From: a virus
IMG/VR virus record: IMGVR_UViG_3300005529_000065
Span: 1-40,906 of that record
Strand: one strand, 5' to 3'
DNA: 40,906 nt
Part shown: in pieces, positions 15,424 through 22,488 of the stretch
Layout: each line of letters opens with the position of its first letter
Numbering within the stretch: position 1 is the stretch's first letter
Program-made: the position numbers and the translations under genes
The notes under the pieces: generated by a model
What the model saw: only the letters and a program-made list of their open reading frames with translations
What the model was told of the DNA's origin: nothing
Databases searched by the model: none

Positions 15424-15447
15424 CTCCCAAGCACAAGGAGAACGGTC

Positions 15448-15801
15448 ATGCTCACGGTCGACCAGCTCGATCAAATCAAATGCTCCGGCAAGACGGCCCT
15501 GTACGACAAGGCCGCGGACGGCGACAGCGAGGCTGCCGTGTACGCCAAAGCCATCTGCCGGCTCTGCCCCGTACGGGAAGCCTGCCTGGACGAACACTTC
15601 CTCGACCGGGACGTCGTCGTCGGTGGCACGACGTGGGCTGAGCGGCGGAAGATGCTGGAGGCCGGGGACTATTCCGAGCACGTCCAGCGGCGCCTGGAGG
15701 CCTGCCTGCACGGTGTACAGGGCACGATCGCGGCGTCCAGCATCGGCCTGCAGAACGATTTGCTGCAGATGCTCCGGGCACGGCACGACATCGCCGCCTG
15801 A
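15448..15801 (+). CDS. WhiB-like Fe-S transcription factor
   Basis: 117 residues from ATG 15448, with AAGGAG 9 bases upstream. The four cluster ligands are in the family order: Cys12, Cys37, Cys40 (CRLC) and Cys46, followed by the turn motif VVGGTTWAERRK (residues 57-68) in place of GVWGG. Wbl proteins bind a [4Fe-4S] cluster and usually the primary sigma factor; phage copies can interfere with host WhiB-controlled septation and superinfection. The C-terminal extension of about 50 residues is longer than in many Wbl proteins. Hairpins follow the gene. Confidence 0.88.
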   Translation: MLTVDQLDQIKCSGKTALYDKAADGDSEAAVYAKAICRLCPVREACLDEHFLDRDVVVGGTTWAERRKMLEAGDYSEHVQRRLEACLHGVQGTIAASSIGLQNDLLQMLRARHDIAA

Positions 15802-15826
15802 GAGTTTGCTGAATCGTTCACGCGAG

Positions 15827-15889
15827 ATCCACCGAACGGTGGATGCGGGCCCGACCGGTCCGCCGGTACACCCAACCAGATGGTTGGGT
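15827..15889 (+). terminator. two hairpins after whiB-like gene
   Basis: ATCCACCG/CGGTGGAT (15827-15844, 2-nt gap) and ACCCAACC/GGTTGGGT (15870-15889, 4-nt loop) are both perfect 8-bp stems; the second is followed by CATTGTT. They probably end or attenuate the transcript. Confidence 0.6.
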
Positions 15890-15951
15890 CATTGTTCCCT
15901 GTAACGCATACGAAAAACGAACGATCAACATCAACAGGGGCGGGGGCCTCC

Positions 15952-16182
15952 ATGGTAGGAGACATCATCAAAGCGGATGCGGCCACCGGTGGGGACCGGT
16001 GGGCGTTCATCGACGCAGGCAACGGCAACATCGAGGTCCACATCTTCGATCTCGACCACGACGACGAAGCGACGGACACGGCGCTGGTGGATTTCCCGGA
16101 CCTGCCGGTCTACGACTTCTACTGGGACGAGTCCGCTGACGCCCGGGTGGTTGTGTTGGGCTACGGCCCGGACGATTGCTGA
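15952..16182 (+). CDS. hypothetical acidic protein
   Basis: 76 residues from ATG 15952, an internal start chosen because the upstream part of the frame runs through the hairpin region. Very acidic (FDLDHDDEATDTALVDFPDL), no Lys-rich or membrane segment. Acidic DNA-mimic behaviour is conceivable but not supported further. Confidence 0.55.
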   Translation: MVGDIIKADAATGGDRWAFIDAGNGNIEVHIFDLDHDDEATDTALVDFPDLPVYDFYWDESADARVVVLGYGPDDC

Positions 16183-16188
16183 CCCGGA

Positions 16189-16202
16189 TTAATGAACAGT
16201 CC
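16189..16202 (+). promoter_or_regulatory. dispersed element, degenerate copy 6 (TTAATGAACAGTCC)
   Basis: Differs from consensus at the TTGAC core (TGAAC) but is in the same position class: 44 bases before a start codon and followed by a near-palindrome of CCGG repeats. Confidence 0.4.
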
Positions 16203-16245
16203 CAGGGCCGGCCGGCCTGTCAAACAATCATGAAGGGCCCGTGAG

Positions 16246-16482
16246 ATGCCCAGTTACGGACGGGGCGCGTACCGCCAAGCCAAGGCCAACGAGCGGGTTG
16301 CCAGGGATGTTGCATCAGACCTGGACCAAATGCGCCGGGAAATGGAACGCATCATCGCTGAGCGGGATGCCGCCGTGGCTCGCCTTGCCGCCATCCGCGC
16401 CGAGATTGAAATCGGGCCCACGCACCACCTCATCGGGGTTACCTATGCCCGCTTGGAACAGTTGCTGGACGGAGACACGTGA
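16246..16482 (+). CDS. small coiled-coil protein
   Basis: 78 residues from ATG 16246. Residues about 12-52 are a long charged helix (DLDQMRREMERIIAERDAAV) with heptad spacing, then HHLIGVTYARLEQLLDG. Overlaps the nuclease start by 4 bases (GTGA), so the two are probably translated together. Function unknown. Confidence 0.6.
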   Translation: MPSYGRGAYRQAKANERVARDVASDLDQMRREMERIIAERDAAVARLAAIRAEIEIGPTHHLIGVTYARLEQLLDGDT

Positions 16483-17315
16483 CCGCACCCCCGCACCTTT
16501 CGCACTCGCAGATCGACACCGTCCTAAAATGCGGCGAGCAGTACCGGCTAGAGCGCATCTACAGAGCGCCCCGAACACCGGCCTGGTACTTCATTGGTGG
16601 CTCAGTCGTACACGTCGTCACTGAAATGATCGACGTCGGGTTTGATGACCTCAACGAGGTCACACCTGACTGGATCGAGAACGCTTGCGCTCGCCAGTTC
16701 GATGATCTCGTTGAAGACGAGTACTTCAAGTCGGGAATCGACCCCGTGGATTGGCGCGCGGGTGGCCGGGGCGGTTCCGAAGATGCGTCTTGGTGGCACG
16801 TTGAGGCCCCGAAGATGGTGCAACGGTGGGTTGACTTCCTCCGTGAGGGCAACTTGAAGGTTGCGAACATCGACAAGAAACGTGCCGTCGAACTGGAGTT
16901 CGTCTCCCACTACGGCGGCGTCCGGTTCAAGGGCGGTATCGACCGGGTCCTGCTCGGGCGGGACACCAACGAGCGTGTGATCGTGGACTTGAAGACGGGC
17001 CGCAGCGAACCCACGTCGCCGTTCCAGCTCGCGCACTACCGTGACGCACTCAGGGAGTGCCACGGGATCGATGTGCGCTGGGCGTACTACTGGATGGCCC
17101 GGACCGGGAAGCTGTCGAAGCCGTTCGACCTGGACCTGATCGACGACGAGACGATGACGCAGCGCGTCACTGTCGCCCACACCCTCATCTCGGAGGGCCT
17201 GTTCACCCCGAACCCCTCGCCCCTGTGCTCATCGTGCGGGGTCAAGCGCTGGTGCAGCGCATTTGGCGGGACCACCTTTGAGTTTGAGGAGTTAGTTGAC
17301 AGTGCTAACGACTGA
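16479..17315 (+). CDS. Cas4/RecB-like PD-(D/E)XK nuclease with Fe-S cluster ligands
   Basis: 278 residues from GTG 16479. The N-terminus LSHSQIDTVLKCGEQYRLE is typical of RecB/Cas4-type nucleases, with Cys18. Core motifs: GGIDRV (Asp155), IVDLKTG (Asp170, Lys172) and a conserved QLAHYRDAL helix. Cys250, Cys253 and Cys259 close the protein (PLCSSCGVKRWC); with Cys18 they make the four ligands of the Cas4/AddB-type Fe-S cluster. It would act as a 5' or end-processing exonuclease in phage recombination or replication. No CRISPR or recT-like partner is adjacent. Confidence 0.85.
   Translation: MTAPPHLSHSQIDTVLKCGEQYRLERIYRAPRTPAWYFIGGSVVHVVTEMIDVGFDDLNEVTPDWIENACARQFDDLVEDEYFKSGIDPVDWRAGGRGGSEDASWWHVEAPKMVQRWVDFLREGNLKVANIDKKRAVELEFVSHYGGVRFKGGIDRVLLGRDTNERVIVDLKTGRSEPTSPFQLAHYRDALRECHGIDVRWAYYWMARTGKLSKPFDLDLIDDETMTQRVTVAHTLISEGLFTPNPSPLCSSCGVKRWCSAFGGTTFEFEELVDSAND
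17292..17307 (+). promoter_or_regulatory. dispersed element, copy 7 (TTAGTTGACAGTGCTA)
   Basis: Full consensus copy inside the 3' end of the nuclease gene and overlapping the start codon of the next gene, which argues against a simple -35 role. Confidence 0.6.
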
Positions 17316-17574
17316 CGACGCACGGCACGTGCTCGACCTGTACGACAGCGGCGAATACGCGGCACGTTTCACCACCGCCCACGGCACCACCACGTTCCTC
17401 AACTCGACCGACGACCGGTACGGATTTGTGGTCACCAAAGACGCCCACAACGGTGACCTGACGATCGACGAGTTGCCCGCGTCGGTGGAGGACATGGTGA
17501 CGCGGTTGGCGACGAAGTGGGCGCAGCAGGGTGTCCCGATGGTCATCAGAAGGAGTGAGAACAATAACCAGTAA
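17302..17574 (+). CDS. hypothetical early protein
   Basis: 90 residues from GTG 17302 (GAGGAG 10 bases upstream); TTG 17296 is possible but close to that site. Mixed alpha/beta: ARHVLDLYDSGEYAARFTT then RYGFVVTKD and a helix (SVEDMVTRLATKWA). Overlaps the nuclease by 14 bases. Unrecognised. Confidence 0.6.
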   Translation: MLTTDDARHVLDLYDSGEYAARFTTAHGTTTFLNSTDDRYGFVVTKDAHNGDLTIDELPASVEDMVTRLATKWAQQGVPMVIRRSENNNQ

Positions 17575-18034
17575 CGTGCAGGTCTCAGGAAAGATCGGGG
17601 ACCAGATCTTCGTCATCGGCGGTGAGACCGCTGAGGAGTTCCTCGGGAACGCGACCGCGATTCTCGGGTCGGATGTGGTCGAGCGGATTCGCGACGGGTT
17701 CGCGCTCTGTTTCGACCGGGACATGGCCCAGGCGGTAGCGACTGTGGCCGCGGTTTTCCCTACTGCACCTGCGGCGGCCCCGTCGGCCGCCCCGACCTCT
17801 GGTGCAGCGCCTGCCGCAGAGGGCCCGAAGACTGAGACAGACAAGTGGAACAACGTGTGGACCTACGGCCTCCCCGAGGCCCCCTCATGCCCCCACGGGC
17901 AGCGTGTCCACAAGGCCGGCACCAGTCAGGCCGGTAAGCCCTACAAGGCCTGGGTGTGCGGCACCACGTCGCCTGCCGCGTACCGGAAGAAGATCCCCGC
18001 CGACAAGACTTGCCAACCGGAATGGATTCGCTAA
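17555..18034 (+). CDS. early protein with C-terminal Cys/His metal-binding domain
   Basis: About 159 residues; the start is uncertain (GTG 17555 overlaps the AGAAGGAG site; GTG 17576 is later). N-terminal domain VSGKIGDQIFVIGGETAEEF, Ala/Pro linker (residues about 68-92), then WTYGLPEAPSCPHGQRV, AGTSQAGKPYKAWVCGT and KTCQPEW. This CxHG...GKPY..W.C...C.P.W pattern recurs at the C-terminus of actinophage early proteins near replication genes. It may bind single-stranded DNA, but that is only suggested by context. Confidence 0.6.
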   Translation: MRTITSNVQVSGKIGDQIFVIGGETAEEFLGNATAILGSDVVERIRDGFALCFDRDMAQAVATVAAVFPTAPAAAPSAAPTSGAAPAAEGPKTETDKWNNVWTYGLPEAPSCPHGQRVHKAGTSQAGKPYKAWVCGTTSPAAYRKKIPADKTCQPEWIR

Positions 18035-18237
18035 TGAGCCTGCGTGATTGTCACAACGAGAACGTCAAGGTGCTGGAGATCGTCTCCGCCGACCTTGAGG
18101 GCGCGGCCGACTGCTGGACCGAGCTGGCCGCGTGGACTTCAGAGAACCATGGTGTGTACAACGTCTCCAGTGCGCATGTCGCGTTCGACGGCGAATCGGG
18201 GAAGTGGTACCTGACCGCGTTCGCGTGCGAACTCTAG
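18034..18237 (+). CDS. hypothetical early protein
   Basis: 67 residues; ATG 18034 overlaps the previous TAA (TAATG). Two hydrophobic strands near the C-terminus (HVAFDGESGKWYLTAFACEL). Overlaps the next gene by 13 bases. Unrecognised. Confidence 0.6.
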   Translation: MSLRDCHNENVKVLEIVSADLEGAADCWTELAAWTSENHGVYNVSSAHVAFDGESGKWYLTAFACEL

Positions 18238-19034
18238 CCCGCGCTTTCCGTAATACCCCGGACGCGGGCGGCGTCATTCCTTGCCCGCTCCGGTGCGTAC
18301 AAGACCTCGGACTGAAAATGCTCCGAGGCCAACTGTCCCTGTGGGTCGCGGCACCGGGCGGCGGGAAGACACTCCTGGCCCTGCAGATAGCCCTCCAGGC
18401 CGGTGTACCGACCCTGTACGTGTCCGCGGACACCGACCGCACGGACCAGTCCGTTCGTGCGGCTTTGGCCCTCGGATGGGACGGAATGGACCCCCACGGG
18501 CAGGAAACCGCACTTTCGTGCATCCCGTTGAACGTCCAGTTCTCCTTCGAGTCGTCCCCCACGGCACACGACATCGCGCAGGAATGCGAGGCGTACGCGT
18601 TGGTGTGGGGCCAGTACCCGGAGCTGATCGTCATCGACACCCTGGCGAAGGTGTGGTCGGAGGGCGATGAGACGGCCCGGAACAAGGACGGGGTGGACAA
18701 GTGCCAGGAGATTGCACGGGAGACCGGTGCGCACGTGATGCTCCTGCATCATGCCCAAAAAGCCTTCGATTCTGGAGACAAACCCATCCCACTGGATGGA
18801 TTGATGTCGGGGGTTTCCAAGACTCCGGAGCAGGTCGTTTCTATGTGGAGAGACGACGAGGACCGGTTGACCCTGGCGGTGATCAAGAACCGATCCGGCA
18901 GGGCTGACCCGACGGCGCAGCGCGTGCGGTCTCATGCGGTGCTGAATTTCGAGCAGATGCGTGTGGAAGAGATACAGGTTCAGACCTTCGATTGGGCTGA
19001 CGACGAGTACCTCAAGGGCGGTGTTTATGAGTAA
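18225..19034 (+). CDS. RepA/RecA-fold ATPase (replicative helicase-like)
   Basis: 269 residues from GTG 18225. Walker A APGGGKT (residues 43-49) is followed by the strand VPTLYVSADT; Walker B is LIVIDTLAKVW (near 130-140) with a downstream HVMLLHH motif. The spacing fits the RecA-fold hexameric ATPase group of plasmid RepA and phage DnaB-like helicases (AAA_25 type). Placed before resolvase-like and primase genes, it is the probable replication motor. The usual DnaB N-terminal domain is missing. Confidence 0.8.
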   Translation: MRTLARAFRNTPDAGGVIPCPLRCVQDLGLKMLRGQLSLWVAAPGGGKTLLALQIALQAGVPTLYVSADTDRTDQSVRAALALGWDGMDPHGQETALSCIPLNVQFSFESSPTAHDIAQECEAYALVWGQYPELIVIDTLAKVWSEGDETARNKDGVDKCQEIARETGAHVMLLHHAQKAFDSGDKPIPLDGLMSGVSKTPEQVVSMWRDDEDRLTLAVIKNRSGRADPTAQRVRSHAVLNFEQMRVEEIQVQTFDWADDEYLKGGVYE

Positions 19035-19497
19035 CTGCTTGGAGATGGGCTGCGACCGGCAGGCACAGGCGCGTGGCTACTGCAACCGAGACTACGAGCG
19101 CCGTCGCATGCACGGCGAGTGGGGCACTCCTGCGCCGCGGACGTATGCGGTAGCGGCCGAAGGCGGCTGCATCGTTTGGTTGAAGCCAAACAGCTCGGGA
19201 TACGGGCCCCACGTCCGCGAGTACCGCAAGATGTTCGGCCCCCACTCCATCCCAGTGGGGATGACGGTTGACCACCTGTGCCGGAACAGGTCGTGTGTCA
19301 ACCCATTCCACATGGAGATCGTGACGCAGGGCGAGAACAACAGCCGCCGCGACCCGCAGGAGCACTGCCGATCAGGCAGACACCTCATGGCCGAGACGCG
19401 GCGGAAACACGGAAAGACGACTACGTGTGGCGAGTGCCTCAGGGAGACGTGGGCTAGGGCCGAGGCGAAGCGTCGAGCCAAGAAAGAGCTGATGTGA
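19027..19497 (+). CDS. HNH homing endonuclease 1
   Basis: 156 residues from ATG 19027. A Cys-rich N-terminus (CLEMGCDRQAQARGYCNRDY) is followed by the HNH core VDHLCRNRSCVNPFHMEIV (residues 81-99) and a C-terminal CRSGRH...CGECL metal site. The same VDHLCRN core is found in the proteins at 23837 and 30952. Short overlaps on both sides (8 bases and 1 base) show it is inserted without disrupting its neighbours. Likely a free-standing homing nuclease; a packaging role is less likely given position. Confidence 0.85.
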   Translation: MSNCLEMGCDRQAQARGYCNRDYERRRMHGEWGTPAPRTYAVAAEGGCIVWLKPNSSGYGPHVREYRKMFGPHSIPVGMTVDHLCRNRSCVNPFHMEIVTQGENNSRRDPQEHCRSGRHLMAETRRKHGKTTTCGECLRETWARAEAKRRAKKELM

Positions 19498-19988
19498 TGC
19501 CACCAAAGCGAAGGGGAAATCGTAGTGGAGCAATCGGCACTGCCACGGAATCTGCGGTCGTTCACTACCTGCACAGTCGTGGGCTCAACACTGTTGAGCG
19601 GCGTCGTCTACGCGGAACGGCAGACCTGGGTGACCTGTGTGGCTTTCCTGTTGGCCGCGTGCTCGTGGAGATCAAAGGTGGTGCTGCTGCCGAAACGGCA
19701 AGCGACACACAAATCGAGGACTGGCTGGTAACGGCCGAGCTGAAGGCCAAGGCCTACGACCAGGACGTCGTGGTCCTGATCGTGAAGCGCAAGAGCATCG
19801 GCCCGGGGAACGCTGGGCGATGGTGGGCCATCAACCGCACGGTCCTTCCCTGCGGGACGTTCACAACGCGCTGGTTCCTGTCCGACTGGACTACCCAGTA
19901 TCTGGCTGGCTGTTTCGACAAGGTGGAAGATGGAAACGAACTACGGGGGGCGGCCGGACCCGACCAAGTGTCGCAATGGTCTGCATGA
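19497..19988 (+). CDS. PD-(D/E)XK nuclease, Holliday-junction-resolvase-like
   Basis: 163 residues from ATG 19497. GTATESAVVHYL (Glu18 in the first helix), then TADLGDLCG (Asp43/Asp46) and VLVEIKGG (Glu58, Lys60) give the E...D...ExK signature of resolvase-type PD-(D/E)XK enzymes. It would cut branched DNA during replication or before packaging. Located between the ATPase and primase genes. RusA-type resolvases have a different fold, so that name is not used. Confidence 0.75.
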   Translation: MPPKRRGNRSGAIGTATESAVVHYLHSRGLNTVERRRLRGTADLGDLCGFPVGRVLVEIKGGAAAETASDTQIEDWLVTAELKAKAYDQDVVVLIVKRKSIGPGNAGRWWAINRTVLPCGTFTTRWFLSDWTTQYLAGCFDKVEDGNELRGAAGPDQVSQWSA

Positions 19989-20346
19989 CTGGGTCCCGGA
20001 GAACATCATCGTCCACAAGCGTCAGCGTGGCGCGGACACCCGGTCGTGTCGGGTGTGCAACAACGACCGGAAGCGCCGGTCGATGCACGCCCTCGGGCTG
20101 GCGGTGCCGGGGCGGAAGCACACGGGCCCCCGGAAAGCAACGCTGGCGTTGATCGAGGATTACCTTCTGCTGCTGGAGCAGGGCGTCCCGATGGTGACCA
20201 TTTCGGAGAAATTGAATAGGTCCCCGGACGCGCTGCGGCAAATGTGCAAGCGGCAGGGGCTGCCGTTCCCGAAGGAAGAGGAATTGCGTATCTACCGGGA
20301 GCGGGGTGCGAAAAGGCGTGCGCGGACAGGCGACAGAAAAGCCTGA
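19930..20346 (+). CDS. DNA-binding protein with zinc site and helix-turn-helix
   Basis: 138 residues from ATG 19930, with AAGGTGGAAG upstream. KCRNGLHDW and SCRVCNNDRKRR supply possible zinc ligands; residues about 82-110 form an HTH (GVPMVTISEKLNRSPDALRQ); the C-terminus is basic. It overlaps the resolvase gene by 59 bases and the primase zinc ORF by 41. Regulatory or replication-initiator role possible; no family is recognised. Confidence 0.6.
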   Translation: METNYGGRPDPTKCRNGLHDWVPENIIVHKRQRGADTRSCRVCNNDRKRRSMHALGLAVPGRKHTGPRKATLALIEDYLLLLEQGVPMVTISEKLNRSPDALRQMCKRQGLPFPKEEELRIYRERGAKRRARTGDRKA

Positions 20347-20698
20347 CATTCTAGAAGTGTTGCGCTTTTACGGGGCGGAATTGCCGCACTATATTCGCGG
20401 TAACTGGACTCCGATGAAGTGCTGTTTCCACGACGATTCCGTCGCATCCGCGCAGGTCAGGGCCGATGAGGGCGGGAAGTTCAACTGTTTCGTGTGCGGC
20501 ATTTCCGGCGACGGACTGGACATCATAATGGACCGCGAGGGAGTCGGATTTGCTGTCGCACGTTCTCTCGCAGAAGAACGTCACGGAACAATTCGTGGCG
20601 GAATGCGAGACGAGAATAGAGGCCGCCGGTCCCTATTTGATGGGTCGGGGAATCACGAAACAAATGGCAACAGCGGGGCGTCTCGGGGTCTCTTCTGA
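20306..20698 (+). CDS. primase zinc-finger (CHC2) ORF
   Basis: 130 residues from GTG 20306. KCCFHDD and FNCFVCGISGDGLDIIM give Cys39-x2-His42 ... Cys61-x2-Cys64, the CHC2 zinc finger of DnaG primases. The next residues, VARSLAEER, still look primase-like. The last about 35 residues (from HGTIRGG) do not, and here another frame carries the catalytic part (20550-21182). Either two polypeptides cooperate or a +1 shift joins them. Confidence 0.75.
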   Translation: MRKGVRGQATEKPDILEVLRFYGAELPHYIRGNWTPMKCCFHDDSVASAQVRADEGGKFNCFVCGISGDGLDIIMDREGVGFAVARSLAEERHGTIRGGMRDENRGRRSLFDGSGNHETNGNSGASRGLF

Positions 20699-21182
20699 CC
20701 GTCGGCTGGTTATCCCGTACCTGACAATGACCGGTCCGATAACATACAAACTGCGTTGCATTCAGGAGCATGAATGCAAGGAATTCGGGCATCCGAAATA
20801 CGTTGCGCAGGACGATGTGCCGCCGCTGCTGTACGGGACTCACAACCTGATACGGGACGAGGACGTCCTGGTGGTCACGGAGGGTGAACTGGATGCGCTT
20901 GTTTGGTCTGAAGGACTGGGAGTCCCTGCTGTCGCATACCCGGGGGTCAAGAACTGGCGAGACACCTTCGCCCGAGCTATCGGACCTGACTGGCGACACA
21001 TCGCCGTTGTTGCGGACGGAGACGCTCCTGGGCGGGACGCAGCCCGCACTGTGGCACGAAAACTTCGAGGACGTGTTCTGAAGCTACCGGATGGAGAAGA
21101 TACATCATCGCTACTGGTCAAGGAGGGGCCGGACGCCCTGCGGGCCCGGCTTGCGAAGTGTGTGGGCGACGGTGGCCGGTAG
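20550..21182 (+). CDS. primase TOPRIM catalytic ORF
   Basis: 210 residues. TTG 20550 has GAGGGAG 7 bases upstream. AAGPYLMGRGIT is the conserved helix before the catalytic core; TOPRIM motifs are VVTEGELDA (Glu111) and ADGDAPGRDAA (Asp156, Asp158). With the zinc ORF at 20306 it makes a DnaG-like primase, but in a different frame and overlapping by 149 bases. The good ribosome-binding site favours independent start; frameshift fusion is not excluded. Confidence 0.8.
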   Translation: MLSHVLSQKNVTEQFVAECETRIEAAGPYLMGRGITKQMATAGRLGVSSDRRLVIPYLTMTGPITYKLRCIQEHECKEFGHPKYVAQDDVPPLLYGTHNLIRDEDVLVVTEGELDALVWSEGLGVPAVAYPGVKNWRDTFARAIGPDWRHIAVVADGDAPGRDAARTVARKLRGRVLKLPDGEDTSSLLVKEGPDALRARLAKCVGDGGR

Positions 21183-21225
21183 CCAGCTTGGCTGAACTGT
21201 GCTGCCGCATGCTCAAGGAGCCCCG

Positions 21226-21399
21226 GTGAAACGGCGCGGGTGGCGCAGATACCGGAAACCATCGACGCGGCCGATGGAGCATTGCCCGGTGTGCCGGCAG
21301 TTGTGCAAGGCCCGATGGAGGGTTACGTCGTGGCCGAAGGGCGTGTGGACGTGTTCGCGGTGTTGTTTGAAGCGGAGAGGGCCGTGGGCTGATGTCTGA
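21226..21399 (+). CDS. small zinc-ribbon protein
   Basis: 57 residues from GTG 21226, with AAGGAG 6 bases upstream. Basic N-terminus (KRRGWRRYRKPSTR), then HCPVCRQLC and TCSRCCLKRRG: two Cys-x2-Cys pairs of a zinc ribbon. Overlaps the next gene by 8 bases. Probably nucleic-acid binding. Confidence 0.65.
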   Translation: MKRRGWRRYRKPSTRPMEHCPVCRQLCKARWRVTSWPKGVWTCSRCCLKRRGPWADV

Positions 21400-21616
21400 T
21401 CGCTGGTATCTCGCCGATGACGAGAAGTTCAACTCGCTCGTCGGAGCAGTGCCCTACATTGCGGCCTGTCCCGCGTGTGGGGCTGACGCGAAGTGGCGGG
21501 ACGTGCTGATCAACGTGTCGTCGCCGTCTATGGGCTGCAGGAGCGTTGTGCAGCCGGATATTCAGTGTCCCGTGTGTCCGAGCGTTGAGGGAGTGCGGTT
21601 CGATGTCGAGTCCTAA
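21392..21616 (+). CDS. small zinc-ribbon protein
   Basis: 74 residues from ATG 21392. AACPACGADAKW and QCPVCPSVEG form a two-knuckle zinc ribbon; the spacer holds one more Cys (MGCRS). Neighbouring reading frames overlap by 8 and 14 bases, typical of this packed early operon. Function unknown. Confidence 0.65.
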   Translation: MSDRWYLADDEKFNSLVGAVPYIAACPACGADAKWRDVLINVSSPSMGCRSVVQPDIQCPVCPSVEGVRFDVES

Positions 21617-21989
21617 GCCGGGTGACAAAGTGCGCGTGACGTTCGAAGCCGAGTTCGTCAAAATCGGCTACGCCATCGACCCGGACAAGACGGGGACGAC
21701 GTTCAAGTACGAGGACCTGGAGTTCCGTGTTCCGAACAGGGTGATGCTGTCGGCACCCGAGGTTCTGTCTCCCGCCCTGCCGCCCGAGCCGCCCGTCGGC
21801 TCCGTGGTGCTGGACGCGAAGGGCCGTGCGTGGCAGCGGCGGGGATCGTTCAAGGGCGCCTCGCGCTGGAAGGCCACGCATCACCGGATGGGGGAGGCGA
21901 CGTGGGAGTCGCTGAACCTCGCGGTTGGCCCGTTGCGGGTGCTGTACAACCCGGAGTCAATGCGTGAGGAGGACAGGGACCGTGACTGA
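21603..21989 (+). CDS. hypothetical early protein
   Basis: 128 residues from ATG 21603. Beta-rich N-terminal half (GDKVRVTFEAEFVKIGY), Pro-rich linker (LPPEPPVGSVVLD) and aromatic C-terminal part (RGSFKGASRWKATHH). SH3-like barrel is possible from the GDKVRVTFE start. Not assigned to a family. Confidence 0.6.
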   Translation: MSSPKPGDKVRVTFEAEFVKIGYAIDPDKTGTTFKYEDLEFRVPNRVMLSAPEVLSPALPPEPPVGSVVLDAKGRAWQRRGSFKGASRWKATHHRMGEATWESLNLAVGPLRVLYNPESMREEDRDRD

Positions 21990-22488
21990 TTACAGCGAAC
22001 TCGTCGCCGAACTGCGCGACTGGGGCACCTGCCAGGAGGAAGACTTCTGCTGCCCGAGTTCAGCATGTCGACGCGCCGCCGACGCCATCGAAGAACTGCA
22101 ACGCTCCCTAGCTCAGCGCACCCACCAGCGCGACGAGACTTACGTCGAATGGGAGTCGACGCTGGAGCGCGCTACAGGCGCGGAGGCCGAGTACCGCCGA
22201 GCGTCCGGGCTGGCAGCCGAGTTGGCACTGCGGGCCGCAGCCTGCGACGACTGGCGGGAGCGTGCCCTGGCCGCCGAGGCGAAGATCGCGACTTACGACG
22301 ATGCGATGTGCGTCGGTCCGTACTACGAGCAGGCACCCTACTGCTGCTGTCATGACATCCGGGCGGCGGTCGAAGCCCTGCGCGGCCCGGCCGGGCCCGC
22401 AGCGGAGGGCCCGTTCGACCAACTCAAAGCCGCGTTCGATGTGGTGCGCCGCGAACACGCTTACCCGGCCGAACCCGCCGATGATTGA
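21982..22488 (+). CDS. hypothetical early protein with coiled coil
   Basis: 168 residues from GTG 21982, with AGGAGGACAGGG upstream. Cys-rich near the N-terminus (CQEEDFCCPSSACRRAAD), then a long helix with many Arg/Glu/Ala (residues about 40-110) and a YCCCHD site near residue 120. Two Cys/His patches around a coiled coil suggest metal binding and oligomerisation. No family recognised. Confidence 0.6.
   Translation: MTDYSELVAELRDWGTCQEEDFCCPSSACRRAADAIEELQRSLAQRTHQRDETYVEWESTLERATGAEAEYRRASGLAAELALRAAACDDWRERALAAEAKIATYDDAMCVGPYYEQAPYCCCHDIRAAVEALRGPAGPAAEGPFDQLKAAFDVVRREHAYPAEPADD

Noticed and set aside
15399-15425. T-arm block as attP core overlapping a host tRNA 3' end
   Set aside because: It is about 2 kb from integrase and has long-range pairing partners upstream; kept as the alternative to the tmRNA-like reading.
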